Positions 45,201 to 53,834 are shown, numbered from the stretch's first letter. The stretch is DNA of 62,772 bases from Luteolibacter sp. (GCA_030696085.1 JAUYNL010000049.1:1-62772); one strand, 5' to 3'. Program-made: numbers and translations. Notes: a model not told the origin generated them from the sequence alone.

Positions 45201-45734
45201 CTCGCTTTTTGCAAGCGCGAGGACGGCCCTGCCATCGCGGGTGGCGGTGAGGCTGATGTTCCGCAAATTGATTGAAAGCGGGACGATGCGCGTCCGGAGC
45301 TGGCGCAGCGAGCGCACGATCATTTCCAGATCCGGCGGCGCTTTTTCCAGTTCGTCCGGTTTTTCCACGCCGAGTCGTAGTTCCGCGCGGGCACCATCGA
45401 CTTCAATGCCACGGACATTCCCGCGCAGCAGTTCGGAAAACTGATAGAGCGGCTTCACGCGATCCACCGACAAGGCAGCGAGCGTTTGATCCCCGGAGGC
45501 GAGTTTGAGATTCGTGATGCTCAGTCCGCCGCTGAGGCTTCCCTCGACGGAGAAATCCGCCCACAAGCCCGATTTCCCGAGGAAATGGGACGCGGCTATC
45601 GGTGCGAGCCAGCGCAGGCCGGGACCATTCAGCCAGATCACCCCGCCGATCAGGCATGCCAGGAAAATCCAACGCAGGAACTTCCGGCGCGACCGCGGTT
45701 TGATTTCCTCATCGCTGGGATTCGTGTTTGGCAA
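42279..45734 (-). CDS. tamB: TamB-family inner-membrane-anchored translocation/assembly protein
   Basis: A 1151-residue protein with an N-terminal membrane anchor (about residues 18-37, FLRWIFLACLIGGVIWLNGP) and a long series of amphipathic beta-strands typical of the AsmA/TamB (DUF490) bridge proteins. The C-terminal TamB domain is recognisable (LRIGGTLGNPSPDGELRIAD, then the final ITDRWFLSAG region). It is thought to span the periplasm and move phospholipids or assemble outer-membrane proteins with TamA, encoded next. Length is close to E. coli TamB (1259). Confidence 0.88.
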   Translation of the reverse strand: MPNTNPSDEEIKPRSRRKFLRWIFLACLIGGVIWLNGPGLRWLAPIAASHFLGKSGLWADFSVEGSLSGGLSITNLKLASGDQTLAALSVDRVKPLYQFSELLRGNVRGIEVDGARAELRLGVEKPDELEKAPPDLEMIVRSLRQLRTRIVPLSINLRNISLTATRDGRAVLALAKSELLHAAGDPVFKLGLGPLTDASGKKWPAQSSSITWNPDALMLDQLAPLPGIGLRGLIVTLPESGGPAADAELHINDAVFVLAASPGFTAVSMDLREGRLDSRWLAESFALKLPATAELSSLSLNLDELLPALENANGSVRLLLENVVMDDWRIPELSVDAALLADRATVAASGHALDTGFSITAEAPVSREAGGLTPAEVRGQFHVEDVAKLVAALSGRFDVIDPAAPAPQSVVDGDFTVALEKLRPVSAEVDLNLKPADPEMASPLGAKARWQNENTLNAMIDIDGLKATAGYHLKNASYEGSAAFDGFRSARIDHWLAIVRADTKGAYELTGTWSGGGEIQTVKHRGLLELADLNLAQEGRPPVRALGELTYDWPVGFSTRNLSAKTGDQTITADARLADGLLVLGDLRWLDGEKEILKGSSRLPVPADFSKWRETLAHDTRPVEVNLVSAVLPLDLLKDWLPAASKIDPRSTGRVSLKVSGTYADPVVDAVLEAKDLRSPQQPKLPPADLRFAVSGSDGRLAVNGSATAPDFPAATMTASMPFLPADWAEDPDSMLGEKIVARVDLPRLDLSRFASLVAPARKLTGIVTGNIEVAGELGKPDMKGRLDLTGGTLELKDERIAAVSGIGVSVDLALDRITLRDLRATLAGGTLRGGGTLALAAGKPANMDFRVAGNHLPLLRNDSMIVRANADLRLTGDFEQAALTGSVGVVDSLFYRDIELLPMGTPFTTPSAAELPRIDPPSNPAAALPEPFNHWTLDVRVRTDKPFLIRGNFATGKVAGNLRIGGTLGNPSPDGELRIADLKAALPFSTLTVRSGTLLFTPATGFDPVLEIRGTSDPRPYRVNAYVYGRASDPQLVLTSSPPLPENEIMTLLATGTTTSGLEDPQAASSRAMQLLVEELRRGRFAVGRQLRPLLGMLDRVDFSLAEADPYSNESFSTATLSITDRWFLSAGMGADGDSRILAIWRLTFH

Positions 45735-45913
45735 AGCGCCATCAAACTCACCTGATCCGTCCTCCGGGTCAACCGCCGGATTTCACCCGGCACTCCCTTA
45801 TTTGGACTCCAGTGGTGCGTGTAGAACCATGATTCCACCCAACCGTGGCGACGTTCATTGCAAACTCCGACTACGAGGAACACGACAGCAATCATGTAAG
45901 CGCCGTCGGGTTT

Positions 45914-45943
45914 GAGAAAAATGGACAGTGATTCGAGAAAAAT
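45914..45943. repeat. two direct GAGAAAAAT repeats at the prophage edge
   Basis: GAGAAAAAT occurs at 45914-45922 and 45935-45943, exactly 21 bases apart (two helical turns), and the second copy touches the stop codon of the last phage gene. The rest of the gap to tamB (45735-45913) holds no gene. They could be recombinase-binding or end repeats of the element, or chance. Confidence 0.3.
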
Positions 45944-46548
45944 CACACCTCGATTGCTTCGGCTGCGATAAAGAGCGCGTCCACCTCGGCGCTGGAGAGT
46001 CCGAGCATTGGAGCGAGCATGAGCACCGTTTTGCCGCTTCGGGCCAGCTTTGCGTCGCCGCCCCAGGCGAGCGAGACGATGGTCCGCTCTGGCTCAGGCA
46101 TGGCCTGAATGGCCGCCTCGACGACCGTGAGCTGTCCCATGGTCGCCAGTACGGCTTTGGCGCGCCAGTTGGGAATCTCGCGCGGCACGCGAGGCGGCAG
46201 GGGCGGCAGATCGGAGCCGTCGATGAGGGCTTGCAAGACGCTTGCAGGGTCGCTGCCGAGGATGTGCAGGACGCGCTCTGCGTGATCGTCCGGCAGGTCG
46301 GAGGCGGCGGCGGCGAAATCTTCGGGACCGTAAATCCGGAGGCTGCCGGGAATCGGCGGTAATTGCACCGCGATCTCGCGCACCTGGGCATCGAGCATGA
46401 TGACGAGCGGCAGCAAGTCGAACGTGTGCGGCACCGGATCGTGCTCGGCATCCGGCCCTTCGGTGATGATGCGTGGCCGAGGGCCGATGGCGACCCGAAG
46501 ATCGACAGTGATGGACGACGGAAAACGGACGTAGGTTTGTGGGATCAT
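45943..46548 (-). CDS. phage tail-fibre-associated protein (assembly-type C-terminus)
   Basis: A 201-residue protein, last in the virion operon. The C-terminal 80 residues (IPNWRAKAVLATMGQLTVVE through MLGLSSAEVDALFIAA) match a small domain often found in proteins encoded next to phage tail fibres, where they aid fibre assembly or attachment. The N-terminal half is Pro-rich and variable. Its start overlaps the previous stop codon by 4 bases. The gene ends about 210 bases from tamB, at the host junction. Confidence 0.55.
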   Translation of the reverse strand: MIPQTYVRFPSSITVDLRVAIGPRPRIITEGPDAEHDPVPHTFDLLPLVIMLDAQVREIAVQLPPIPGSLRIYGPEDFAAAASDLPDDHAERVLHILGSDPASVLQALIDGSDLPPLPPRVPREIPNWRAKAVLATMGQLTVVEAAIQAMPEPERTIVSLAWGGDAKLARSGKTVLMLAPMLGLSSAEVDALFIAAEAIEV

Positions 46549-47396
46549 GGATGTATGAGGTAGGGATCGTAGCGCGTGCCGGGCGAGATTCTGAGACGTG
46601 CGAATCCTTTGGGAAAAATGGCAGTGCCAGCCGCGTCAACAAACGAGGCATTAAAATCGATCGAGGAGACGAGGTTATCAGGAAATCCCGGAATTGCGGG
46701 AATGTAATAGGCCGGAAACCCGACGCGGCTAGTTTGAGAATAGCTCGTGTAATTGACTGAGGGAATGGAAATCGCCCATGTGGCCCGCGAACTGCCAGTG
46801 ACGGTGGCTCCTACCCAGCCGAGATTTACCAGGTCCGCGCGGAGCTGCGCGTCAGTGCCACTGACTGCCATGTCATACGGGAAATTAGGCAGGGCCTGCG
46901 CCACGCCGGCGATCACCAGGGATGTGAATGGGTTGTTGCGCACGTCTCCACCCGTTTGACTGACCACTAGAGCCACGGTTTTCACGGCAGCGTCCTGGGG
47001 GTTGAGAGCGCGGCTCCAATACTCAAACACCCCGGCCCCGAGATCCACTACCGGCACCGGCGCGGGCACAAATTTCCCCATCGCCCAATTCACCAGGTCC
47101 GGCGACCACTGCACCTCTAACAGCAGGTAGTTGCCCGGATCCGTCCACCCTGCCCCGGAGTTGCCTGCCATCCCCCCGCCCATGCCCGTCATGTCCAGGC
47201 AAAAACCGAACTCGAACCACTTCTCGCCCGCGTCCGCTACCACGCGAGCTTTGGAAAAACCCTCCAAATGGATCCCCGCATGTGGCAGGAGCTGCGTCCC
47301 CATGCCAAACGCGAACTCGACCTCCTCTCCGCCGAAAAACACCTGGCCGACCTCCGCGCCGCCTACAAATGACTGTTTTTTGAATTTTGTGCTCAT
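46545..47396 (-). CDS. probable phage tail tip or fibre protein
   Basis: A 283-residue beta-rich protein (VVSQTGGDVRNNPFTSLVIA, then AGVAQALPNFPYDM) with glycine-rich turns and no enzymatic motif. Placement between the collar/fibre-like gene and the last assembly-type gene suggests a distal tail or receptor-contact part. It shares 4-base ATGA overlaps with both neighbours. ATG 47394-47396 is chosen over an in-frame ATG at 47420, because it overlaps the upstream stop in the usual way. Function is inferred from position. Confidence 0.5.
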   Translation of the reverse strand: MSTKFKKQSFVGGAEVGQVFFGGEEVEFAFGMGTQLLPHAGIHLEGFSKARVVADAGEKWFEFGFCLDMTGMGGGMAGNSGAGWTDPGNYLLLEVQWSPDLVNWAMGKFVPAPVPVVDLGAGVFEYWSRALNPQDAAVKTVALVVSQTGGDVRNNPFTSLVIAGVAQALPNFPYDMAVSGTDAQLRADLVNLGWVGATVTGSSRATWAISIPSVNYTSYSQTSRVGFPAYYIPAIPGFPDNLVSSIDFNASFVDAAGTAIFPKGFARLRISPGTRYDPYLIHP

Positions 47397-47782
47397 GGGG
47401 TTTTTGGAACTACGAACCATTTCCCGCTCATTTGCTCTGCGGGTGAGAGCGCCAGGTAGGCTGCGAGATTGGCCACCACGACGATTTCCACGCCCTTACC
47501 ATCCTCCCCCTGGAGGCTCGCCAACCACTCCGGCCGCGTCCCCACGAACCCCTCCAACACGGCCAGCTGATAAGCGTCGCGCGCCTCGCTGAAATCCACC
47601 TGCACCGGCGTCGCCGGCGGTGGCGTCACGTCCACCACGATTGCGGGCGCGGATGTGTTCACCCAGACGGAAACGGGCGTCTCCACCGTGTTGATTTCCA
47701 CGGTCACCGGCGCGGCCGCCGGCGGCGTGATGTCCACGGTGACCGGTGTCTCGGCGCTGGTGATGTTGACGGTGACGGCCAT
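47393..47782 (-). CDS. repetitive phage fibre-like protein
   Basis: A 129-residue protein. Residues 3-65 are a run of short beta repeats of the form PVTVDITPP / PVTVEINTV / PVSVWVNTS. The next segment (GFVGTRPEWLASLQGEDGKG) resembles the GxTGTxxEWLASLxG collagen-like motif of phage tail fibres. The C-terminus (LAAYLALSPAEQMSGKWFVV) is a small end domain. I infer a fibre or spike component. ATG 47780-47782 is chosen where the repeats begin. Confidence 0.55.
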   Translation of the reverse strand: MAVTVNITSAETPVTVDITPPAAAPVTVEINTVETPVSVWVNTSAPAIVVDVTPPPATPVQVDFSEARDAYQLAVLEGFVGTRPEWLASLQGEDGKGVEIVVVANLAAYLALSPAEQMSGKWFVVPKTP

Positions 47783-47787
47783 CGGGA

Positions 47788-48150
47788 TCAGGCGGGTTTC
47801 TTGACGGTCTTGAGCACCTTGAACGTGTCGGAAATGTAGGTTTTCAGGATGCCACCCACGGGTTTGATTTTGATCTGCATCAGCCACTCGCCCTCGATCA
47901 AGCCAGCCTCCACGGCATCAGGCGCGGATAGTTCCCAACCCTCTGCCGAAACGAGGGTGAGTTTCTCATTCGCCGTGCTGATTTCCACCGCGGTGCTCGG
48001 CTCCACTTCGTTATTCAGACACATGAGGATCTCCGCGGATTCGATGGGGGATGCGGGTGTCACGCCGTTGACTTTGATGGTGAGGGACGGGATGCCGCCC
48101 CAGCCGTCGCCTTCGACGAACGATTCGATTTTATATGCGCCTGGGATCAT
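47788..48150 (-). CDS. small phage baseplate/upper fibre protein
   Basis: A 120-residue beta-rich protein with a pattern (ESAEILMCLNN, then GLIEGEWLMQIKIKPVGGIL, TYISDTFKVLK) seen in immunoglobulin-like phage baseplate or tail-fibre adaptor proteins. It is placed between the tail hub gene and the fibre-like genes. No catalytic motif. The role is inferred from position and fold pattern. Confidence 0.45.
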   Translation of the reverse strand: MIPGAYKIESFVEGDGWGGIPSLTIKVNGVTPASPIESAEILMCLNNEVEPSTAVEISTANEKLTLVSAEGWELSAPDAVEAGLIEGEWLMQIKIKPVGGILKTYISDTFKVLKTVKKPA

Positions 48151-48154
48151 GATG

Positions 48155-49927
48155 TTAGCCGGGTTGATAGTTGTCTTCCTGAGGGATGCGCAGCCGATCC
48201 ACCAGCGAGCCGAAATCCTGCCTTGGCGATGGGCCGATAGTCACCCTTGCGGAGAGGGTCACCAGGTCGATGGCGGTCTCCGCCACCGGCACCTTCATCG
48301 CCGCCCATTCGGAGGGAACTTCCGCACCGCGAACGCTCACGAAATCGCCCGGCATCGGCACCAGTGGAGCGGATGGAGTCAGGGTGATCTCGCCCTTGTA
48401 GGGAGTCCAGTTCTGGCGCTCGAAGTAGTTGCGCGCGAGATCATCGGGAGCCTCCACGAATTCGGCCCGCGCGATGAATGCGGACGAACCGGAGGCGGCG
48501 GCGGCCTTGACGGCGGCGGCCACGGCGGCAGGGCTCATGTTGATGGCATCTACCGCAATGTTGGTGCGGTACCATCCCCATCGTTGGAAATAATCGGAGT
48601 TTGTCGCGCAGTTGCCATTGTAGTTTTGCGTATAGCCGGAGAGCCGGTCCGTGTCTGGCGGCGCGGCGGATTCCAGCGAGGTCATACCGGCGCTGCCGCC
48701 GCCCCATTCCACGAGGAACCAGCCTTCTATGTAGCGAGTTTCCTTGCTGGCTCCGGCTGTCTCCAGTTCTTTCGCCGAGAATGAGCCGCTCTCTATCGGC
48801 CACCAGCCGGTGGCCGGCGCTCCGCCGGAAGTCTTTAGCGAGACCCCAGCGTGACTCTTGGTTGCTTGAATAGTCCATGGCGTGCCGAGGCCGCAGGCGA
48901 TACCGGTGTAGAGCGTCCGGCTGCCTCCAGCCGGACTCATGGTGAATCCCGGCTCGGCCACCACCGCCGCCGTTAGATTGCTGTCTTTGGGAACCAGCGC
49001 CGCCCACGTCAGTGGTATCTGAGCGCTGGCCGCCGCCGCATCGATCTCCGCGCCGATGGCATCCACCGCCGCCTGCGCCATGGCCACGGCTTTCTGTGCG
49101 GTCGTGAGGGCCTCGGTCACCAGCATGTCGCTGCGCTCCTGGCCGGACAGATAGAGGCTGAGCGAGCGGTTGGCCTCCGCGTTGTCGTCCCCGGCGGATT
49201 GCACCAGATAGAGCACGACATCATCGCCATCGCGCCGGGCGTAGGCGAAGGAAACGGAAAGCGCCCTGGCCTCCGGATAGGGAGTGAGGGTGATGTCGCT
49301 CACTCCGTGGCCGTCCGCGTCCAGGTCGATCATCATTTCCGCCGCCTCGCCGCGCGTGGCGAAACGCAGCGTCTGCGGGTCCGTTGCATGATCCATGCGG
49401 GTGACCGCATCCGGAGCCCATTTAAGCGCGTCCTCGATGGCCCCGGCGATGGACGCCGAGCGGAACGCCATCTTCGGCACGTTGAATAATCCGGGCATCG
49501 TCGCCGGGGACTGAAGCGGCAGGCCGGCCGCCACACCGCGCTGATAAATATCCAGCACCAGGGCTCCCAGGTCCCGCGCGTCATAGATCACGTAGGCCCG
49601 GTCCCCGTCCAGCAGCGGGGTTTCCATCATGCCCTTGTAGGCGTCCGCCACCTTGAACGTGTAGAGCCGCTCCCGCCATGAAAACGTGCGCTTCGCCAGG
49701 CCCCGGAAAAGGATCGTCCCGGCGTCATCGCGCAGCGTCAGCCATTCGCCATCGTCCGGGATGGTCCTGCCTGCCTTCGCGCGCTGGGTGAAAACCAGCT
49801 CCCCCACATCCAGCGAGCGCCGGTGCAGCATGGCGGCCTTCACACCCAGCGCCTCAAAGGTCTGCCAGCCGGTGCCCAGCGCCTTGCCGGCCTCGCCTTG
49901 CAATGAAAATGGAGCTTGATGAATCAT
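48155..49927 (-). CDS. phage tail hub / tail tip protein
   Basis: A 590-residue protein with two hub-like parts: an N-terminal region (to about 260) with TLRDDAGTILFRGLAKR and YTFKVADAYKGMME, and a C-terminal end (MPGDFVSVRGAEVPSEWAAM, then FGSLVDRLRIPQ) typical of siphophage tail hub proteins. In the middle is a helical Ala-rich stretch and an inserted, probably glycan-binding, beta region. Its ATG overlaps the tape measure stop (TAATG). It should cap the tail tube and mount fibres. Confidence 0.65.
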   Translation of the reverse strand: MIHQAPFSLQGEAGKALGTGWQTFEALGVKAAMLHRRSLDVGELVFTQRAKAGRTIPDDGEWLTLRDDAGTILFRGLAKRTFSWRERLYTFKVADAYKGMMETPLLDGDRAYVIYDARDLGALVLDIYQRGVAAGLPLQSPATMPGLFNVPKMAFRSASIAGAIEDALKWAPDAVTRMDHATDPQTLRFATRGEAAEMMIDLDADGHGVSDITLTPYPEARALSVSFAYARRDGDDVVLYLVQSAGDDNAEANRSLSLYLSGQERSDMLVTEALTTAQKAVAMAQAAVDAIGAEIDAAAASAQIPLTWAALVPKDSNLTAAVVAEPGFTMSPAGGSRTLYTGIACGLGTPWTIQATKSHAGVSLKTSGGAPATGWWPIESGSFSAKELETAGASKETRYIEGWFLVEWGGGSAGMTSLESAAPPDTDRLSGYTQNYNGNCATNSDYFQRWGWYRTNIAVDAINMSPAAVAAAVKAAAASGSSAFIARAEFVEAPDDLARNYFERQNWTPYKGEITLTPSAPLVPMPGDFVSVRGAEVPSEWAAMKVPVAETAIDLVTLSARVTIGPSPRQDFGSLVDRLRIPQEDNYQPG

Positions 49928-51333
49928 TACCTGAGTCGGGCGAAAATCTGATTGATGCGGGCTTCATGCGAGTTGATTTTCGCAACCACGGCCTCGTTAC
50001 CGGCCATGATCTGCGCGAGCATCGAGACGGTGGCGGTGCCCTGCGCCTCGATGGACTGCTTCGTCTGCTCACCGGCCGCGTTCACCGCCGTCTTCACGGC
50101 TCCCGTAGCGCTGCCGATGCTGTCGAATTCCGTTTTGATCGTCTCATAGATCGAAGTCCGCGCCTTGTCGGCCGCGCTGTTGATCGCGCCCTTGGATTCC
50201 GTGTCCAGCTTCGCCAGTTCGTTCTCGGCTCCCCGAAGCAGATTGGTCTTTGCCGCTTCAAAAATCTGTTGCTGGTCGGTGATCGCCTGGGTCGCGTCAT
50301 CATAGCGTTTCTGCGCCGTGTCCACAGCCGCGCTCAATTTTGCAAACTGCTCGGGATCCAGCTTGTCCATGTTGGTGCGGATCGCATCCTGGTATTTCAC
50401 CATCGCCGAGTCCAATTCCGTGCGCGCCTGCTCAGCACCGTTCTTGCTGGCGGTCAGATCGTCGCCGAGTTTGGCCAGGCTGGCCCGCAGCTCGGCCGCC
50501 AGTGCGTTTGCCTCCGCCAGTTCCACATCGCCGCCTCTCAGCCGCGCCGCTTCCACTTCCTGCCGCGCTCCCTGGACTTCCAGCCCCGCCAGCTCATTGC
50601 GCAGCGCCGCGATGCGCTTGATCGTCGCCTCCTGTTCCTTCAGCGCAGCAAGCTCGTTATTGTAGGTTGTGGTTAGACCGGACTGGCTTTCGTTGGCGAT
50701 CTTCAGCCGCGCCTCATTGACCAGCTTCATGATGCCCGCCGTCTGCGCGAGCGAGGCCTTAAGATCATTCAATCCTGAAAACTCTCCTACCGGATCTTTG
50801 ATTCTAGCGATAGTCCAATCCCACGCCCCGCCGATGCTTTCGATGGTTGATCTGAGCGGAGACATTACCATCTCCAAATGTCTGATTTCCTCCTCCAGTT
50901 CAGGCCCCAGGTCTTGCCCGGCAGCGGCCGCGTCCGCCATTAGCTTCTTATAGCCATCCACCGTTTTAGTAACGATGTTATAGGCCTCCACTGCGGCCTT
51001 TCCGGTTAAGGCCAATGAAGCCCCTACTGCAACGGCATCGGCGCTCACGACGGACGCAACCGCCTGAAACTGTCTCCCAAGCCCGATAGACTCCGCCATT
51101 TGCTGACCGGCACCTTGGACGATTGAACTTACATCCGTACCAAGATTCCCGCCCGGTTTCCCGCTGGCACCCGTTTCGCGCTCCGCCTTGCGGCGTTTCG
51201 CCTCGATCACGTCCAGCTCCCGCTCCGCCTGCTTCGCGGCATCCTCCACCTGCATCAGGCTTTTCTCCACGGCCTCAGCCCCGGAAGTGTCGCCCACGGT
51301 CTTGAGGCCGATGATGATTTCCTTGTCAGCCAT
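49927..51333 (-). CDS. tail tape measure-like protein (short)
   Basis: A 468-residue protein dominated by coiled coil and Ala/Glu/Lys-rich helices (residues 15-55 and 215-440), with a hydrophobic central part (residues 85-120, VVSADAVAVGASLALTGKAA). Position directly before the tail hub and the coiled-coil content fit a tape measure. At roughly 0.15 nm per residue this predicts a tail near 70 nm. No lytic transglycosylase domain is seen. It is short for a siphophage. Confidence 0.6.
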   Translation of the reverse strand: MADKEIIIGLKTVGDTSGAEAVEKSLMQVEDAAKQAERELDVIEAKRRKAERETGASGKPGGNLGTDVSSIVQGAGQQMAESIGLGRQFQAVASVVSADAVAVGASLALTGKAAVEAYNIVTKTVDGYKKLMADAAAAGQDLGPELEEEIRHLEMVMSPLRSTIESIGGAWDWTIARIKDPVGEFSGLNDLKASLAQTAGIMKLVNEARLKIANESQSGLTTTYNNELAALKEQEATIKRIAALRNELAGLEVQGARQEVEAARLRGGDVELAEANALAAELRASLAKLGDDLTASKNGAEQARTELDSAMVKYQDAIRTNMDKLDPEQFAKLSAAVDTAQKRYDDATQAITDQQQIFEAAKTNLLRGAENELAKLDTESKGAINSAADKARTSIYETIKTEFDSIGSATGAVKTAVNAAGEQTKQSIEAQGTATVSMLAQIMAGNEAVVAKINSHEARINQIFARLR

Positions 51334-51337
51334 GGAA

Positions 51338-51946
51338 TCAGAGTTTCGTGATCCGCAGATAGGAGCCAGTCAGCGCCGTGACGTCGTTCGTGTCGTCGCT
51401 CTTGATTGCAAACGCCAGATCGGCCGTGGATGAGGCGATGAAGACACCCTTGAGCATCAGCGCCCAGGTGCCAGCCACAGGGCTGGCTGTCGGCGAGTAG
51501 CTCCCGCCAGTCGCCACGATGCCAAGCGCCGTCTGGGGATAGAGCAGATAGAGAGCCCCCGCGCCCCCCGTGTTGGTGATCTGCGCCGCACCGGCCGTCG
51601 CCGCGCTCGTCACGATGAGCAGCAGCTCCACTTCATAAGCCGCCGCATTTTCCGGAGTGAAAGCCAGCTCGGTGAGCGCCACCGGCGTGGTGTCGGTGGC
51701 GACCACATTTCCGGTCAGGCGCTTCCACACCGCAGGCTTCACCGACACTCCGCCGATGCTCATGCTGGTCGCCGCGATGCTTCCCGCCACCGAGATCCCG
51801 GCGGAAGAAATGGTCAGAGGTGTCGCCGTGCCGTCGCCCAGGCGGACCACCGCACCAGCGGCGAGATTCCCCGTGCCGATGTGGAGGAGTTGGGCCTTGG
51901 TGTTCGCCGGACTCACGCCCGCGCCTGATAAAGTGTTTGATGCCAT
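51338..51946 (-). CDS. phage structural protein, beta-sandwich type
   Basis: A 202-residue protein. An N-terminal Gly/Ala/Thr-rich region (GVSPANTKAQLLHIGTGNLA) is followed by a jelly-roll-like domain (YEVELLLIVTSAATAGAAQI, then FAIKSDDTNDVTALTGSYLR) seen in tail and receptor-binding proteins of phages. Its place before the tape measure gene is unusual for a receptor-binding protein. No closer assignment is possible. Confidence 0.5.
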   Translation of the reverse strand: MASNTLSGAGVSPANTKAQLLHIGTGNLAAGAVVRLGDGTATPLTISSAGISVAGSIAATSMSIGGVSVKPAVWKRLTGNVVATDTTPVALTELAFTPENAAAYEVELLLIVTSAATAGAAQITNTGGAGALYLLYPQTALGIVATGGSYSPTASPVAGTWALMLKGVFIASSTADLAFAIKSDDTNDVTALTGSYLRITKL

Positions 51947-51997
51947 GGTGTTCTTCTAATTTCAGAGTTTCAGTATTTCAGCATTGCAGCCATCACC

Positions 51998-52507
51998 TCA
52001 AAGATCATCCCAGTCCCCGGATAGATCGTCCCAGTCCTGCAAAATCCATACCCACGGGATGCCCGCGTAAAGGGTGATGGCGGCTCCAGGAACCATGCGT
52101 CCACCGGCCGCCTGATAGGCCGTCACCGTTTCGAATGCGGCGCTCGATGCCAATGGCTGCGGCGCGGAGGAGGAGATCACACAGTCCTCGATGTCCCACA
52201 CCTCGCCGCCTGAAATCGTCACCCGCAGCGTGCCGCTCTGCCCGCTCGGCAGGGAGGCTGCATGCCTCATGCAGAATCCCCGCAGGTCCGCCTGACTGGC
52301 GTGGTTGCGCACCGCCGTCCATGCCACCGATGTCTCGGCACCGCCCAGCGCCTGGTTTTCACTCCATTGCGCGCCGATTGCCGTGTGGCGTTTCTCCGAC
52401 TGCTTCACGGAAACCGCAGGTTCGTCATCCACAATCGCACCGATGTCCAGCAGGCGGAGAGTCCCGCTGCCAGTGATGAAATCAATCTGATGGAGACTTT
52501 CGATCAT
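51998..52507 (-). CDS. phage protein of unknown function
   Basis: A 169-residue protein (MIESLHQIDFITGSGTLRLL) with mixed strands and Gly-rich turns, ending in an acidic DWDDLSGDWDDL repeat. It is coupled by a 4-base overlap to the gene encoding the Pro-rich structural protein upstream. Its position between the tail tube and tape measure genes is where tail assembly proteins often occur, but no chaperone-type frameshift was found. Confidence 0.45.
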   Translation of the reverse strand: MIESLHQIDFITGSGTLRLLDIGAIVDDEPAVSVKQSEKRHTAIGAQWSENQALGGAETSVAWTAVRNHASQADLRGFCMRHAASLPSGQSGTLRVTISGGEVWDIEDCVISSSAPQPLASSAAFETVTAYQAAGGRMVPGAAITLYAGIPWVWILQDWDDLSGDWDDL

Positions 52508-53154
52508 GGCAACACGGCGGATGGCGCGGCGGGAGCGGAGGGCATGCCGCCGGATTGCACTGTCGCGGGATGGGAAGGTGCGGAGATACTGCCGCTGCCC
52601 GCCGCGTTTACGGGAGCCTGGGGAGATGGTGGCAGGCCGCCTGGCTGAACCGAGAGGGGCGAGGCTGGCGCGCCCGCTTCCTTCATGACGCTCAAAATGC
52701 CGGCGAGTGGTTCGTCCGTGTAGCCGTCCAGCCAATTGGACGCGAGATCCGGAGTCTCCACATCTGAAACGGAGTATGCGAACACCGGCCCGCCATTTCC
52801 TCCGATCTGCCAGCGAGCTGCGTATTGGTACCATAGAATGCGAAACGGGGGGTTTGCCTCGGAATAGTAGGAATTTCTCAACGGATTGTTATCCTCCGCG
52901 ATGTACCGGCCCTCAATGGTAATTCCGGTCTCGTCATGAAGGTCCGTCATTCCGGGCCATGAAAGTAGAATCGCGGTGGACGAAACCACCGGCATCACCC
53001 CCTCCGGGGCAGGCGGCGGAAACGCTGCGGGAGCCCCAAACCATGGCTCCGGTGCCATTGGAGGTGCTAGCCATTTCGCCAGAATAGCATCCGGCACCGC
53101 CGGGGTATTCGCGGCGGGTCCTGATGGCATCACGGGTATGGGCGGAGATGGCAT
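52504..53154 (-). CDS. Pro-rich phage structural protein
   Basis: A 216-residue protein. The first 55 and last 45 residues are Pro/Ala-rich and probably disordered. The centre (TGITIEGRYIAEDNNPLRNS, then FRILWYQYAARWQIGG) looks like a small beta domain of the kind repeated in Verrucomicrobia phage proteins, possibly for binding or decoration. Function inferred only from position in the tail region. Confidence 0.45.
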   Translation of the reverse strand: MPSPPIPVMPSGPAANTPAVPDAILAKWLAPPMAPEPWFGAPAAFPPPAPEGVMPVVSSTAILLSWPGMTDLHDETGITIEGRYIAEDNNPLRNSYYSEANPPFRILWYQYAARWQIGGNGGPVFAYSVSDVETPDLASNWLDGYTDEPLAGILSVMKEAGAPASPLSVQPGGLPPSPQAPVNAAGSGSISAPSHPATVQSGGMPSAPAAPSAVLP

Positions 53155-53230
53155 GGTTTTGGAATGGTGGCAGGCGGCAGGCGGCGGCAGGAAATCTTTC
53201 GTGTCCCGCTTACCGCCTCCCGCCTTGCGC

Positions 53231-53794
53231 TTACGCCTGCACCGGCCAGTTCACCGAGTTCCCGGCCACGGCCACACCGGCCACGGCTTTGATCATGGTG
53301 AAGCGCAGGCTCGGCGTGACGACTTTCTCATCGAACACGTTTTCCCCTTCCAGGCGCACCTCGCACCACCAGTCATGCAGGAAGCGGTCGAAGCCGCCGA
53401 GCACCCGGCCTTGCAGCCGGAGCCATCCCTCGATTTTCCGGTCCTGCTCCAGGCCTGGAGTCTGAGGAGTGCCCTCGGCGATGACATTTTTCACACCCAT
53501 TTGCAGGCGATGCACGATTTCGCTCATCTCTCGGGTTTTTATGGTCACGAAGTCCTGGGTCACAAAGGATCGGTTTACCAATTCCCTGCCGCCCTGCGGC
53601 AGAGGTTTCAGATAATTGGAATCAATTTTCTGGTTGCCGTATTTGAAATCCAGGACCGTGCCGAGCGTACCGTCCGTCCATGGGGTGAGGGGTTCGGATG
53701 CCGGTTTGGAGGTGGCGGAGGCACCGGAGACGCCGTTTTCAATGAAATAGGCGAATCCGCCTACGAAAATTTCCTGGAGTGTTGGTTTGGCCAT
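53231..53794 (-). CDS. putative major tail tube protein
   Basis: A 187-residue protein with the size and strand pattern of a tail tube subunit (GTVLDFKYGNQKIDSNYLKP, then WWCEVRLEGENVFDEKVVTP). It follows the tail terminator-like gene and precedes the tape measure group, which is the usual place for the tube gene. No similarity-specific motif was identified, so the assignment is by position and fold pattern. Confidence 0.5.
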   Translation of the reverse strand: MAKPTLQEIFVGGFAYFIENGVSGASATSKPASEPLTPWTDGTLGTVLDFKYGNQKIDSNYLKPLPQGGRELVNRSFVTQDFVTIKTREMSEIVHRLQMGVKNVIAEGTPQTPGLEQDRKIEGWLRLQGRVLGGFDRFLHDWWCEVRLEGENVFDEKVVTPSLRFTMIKAVAGVAVAGNSVNWPVQA

Positions 53795-53834
53795 AATGGT
53801 GGTTTTCTATGTGTTGTAGTGGTGGTTGCGGGCC

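Noticed and set aside
47849-48784. Plus-strand frame of 311 codons inside the phage tail region
   Set aside because: Antisense to the tail hub and its neighbour; composition is not protein-like.
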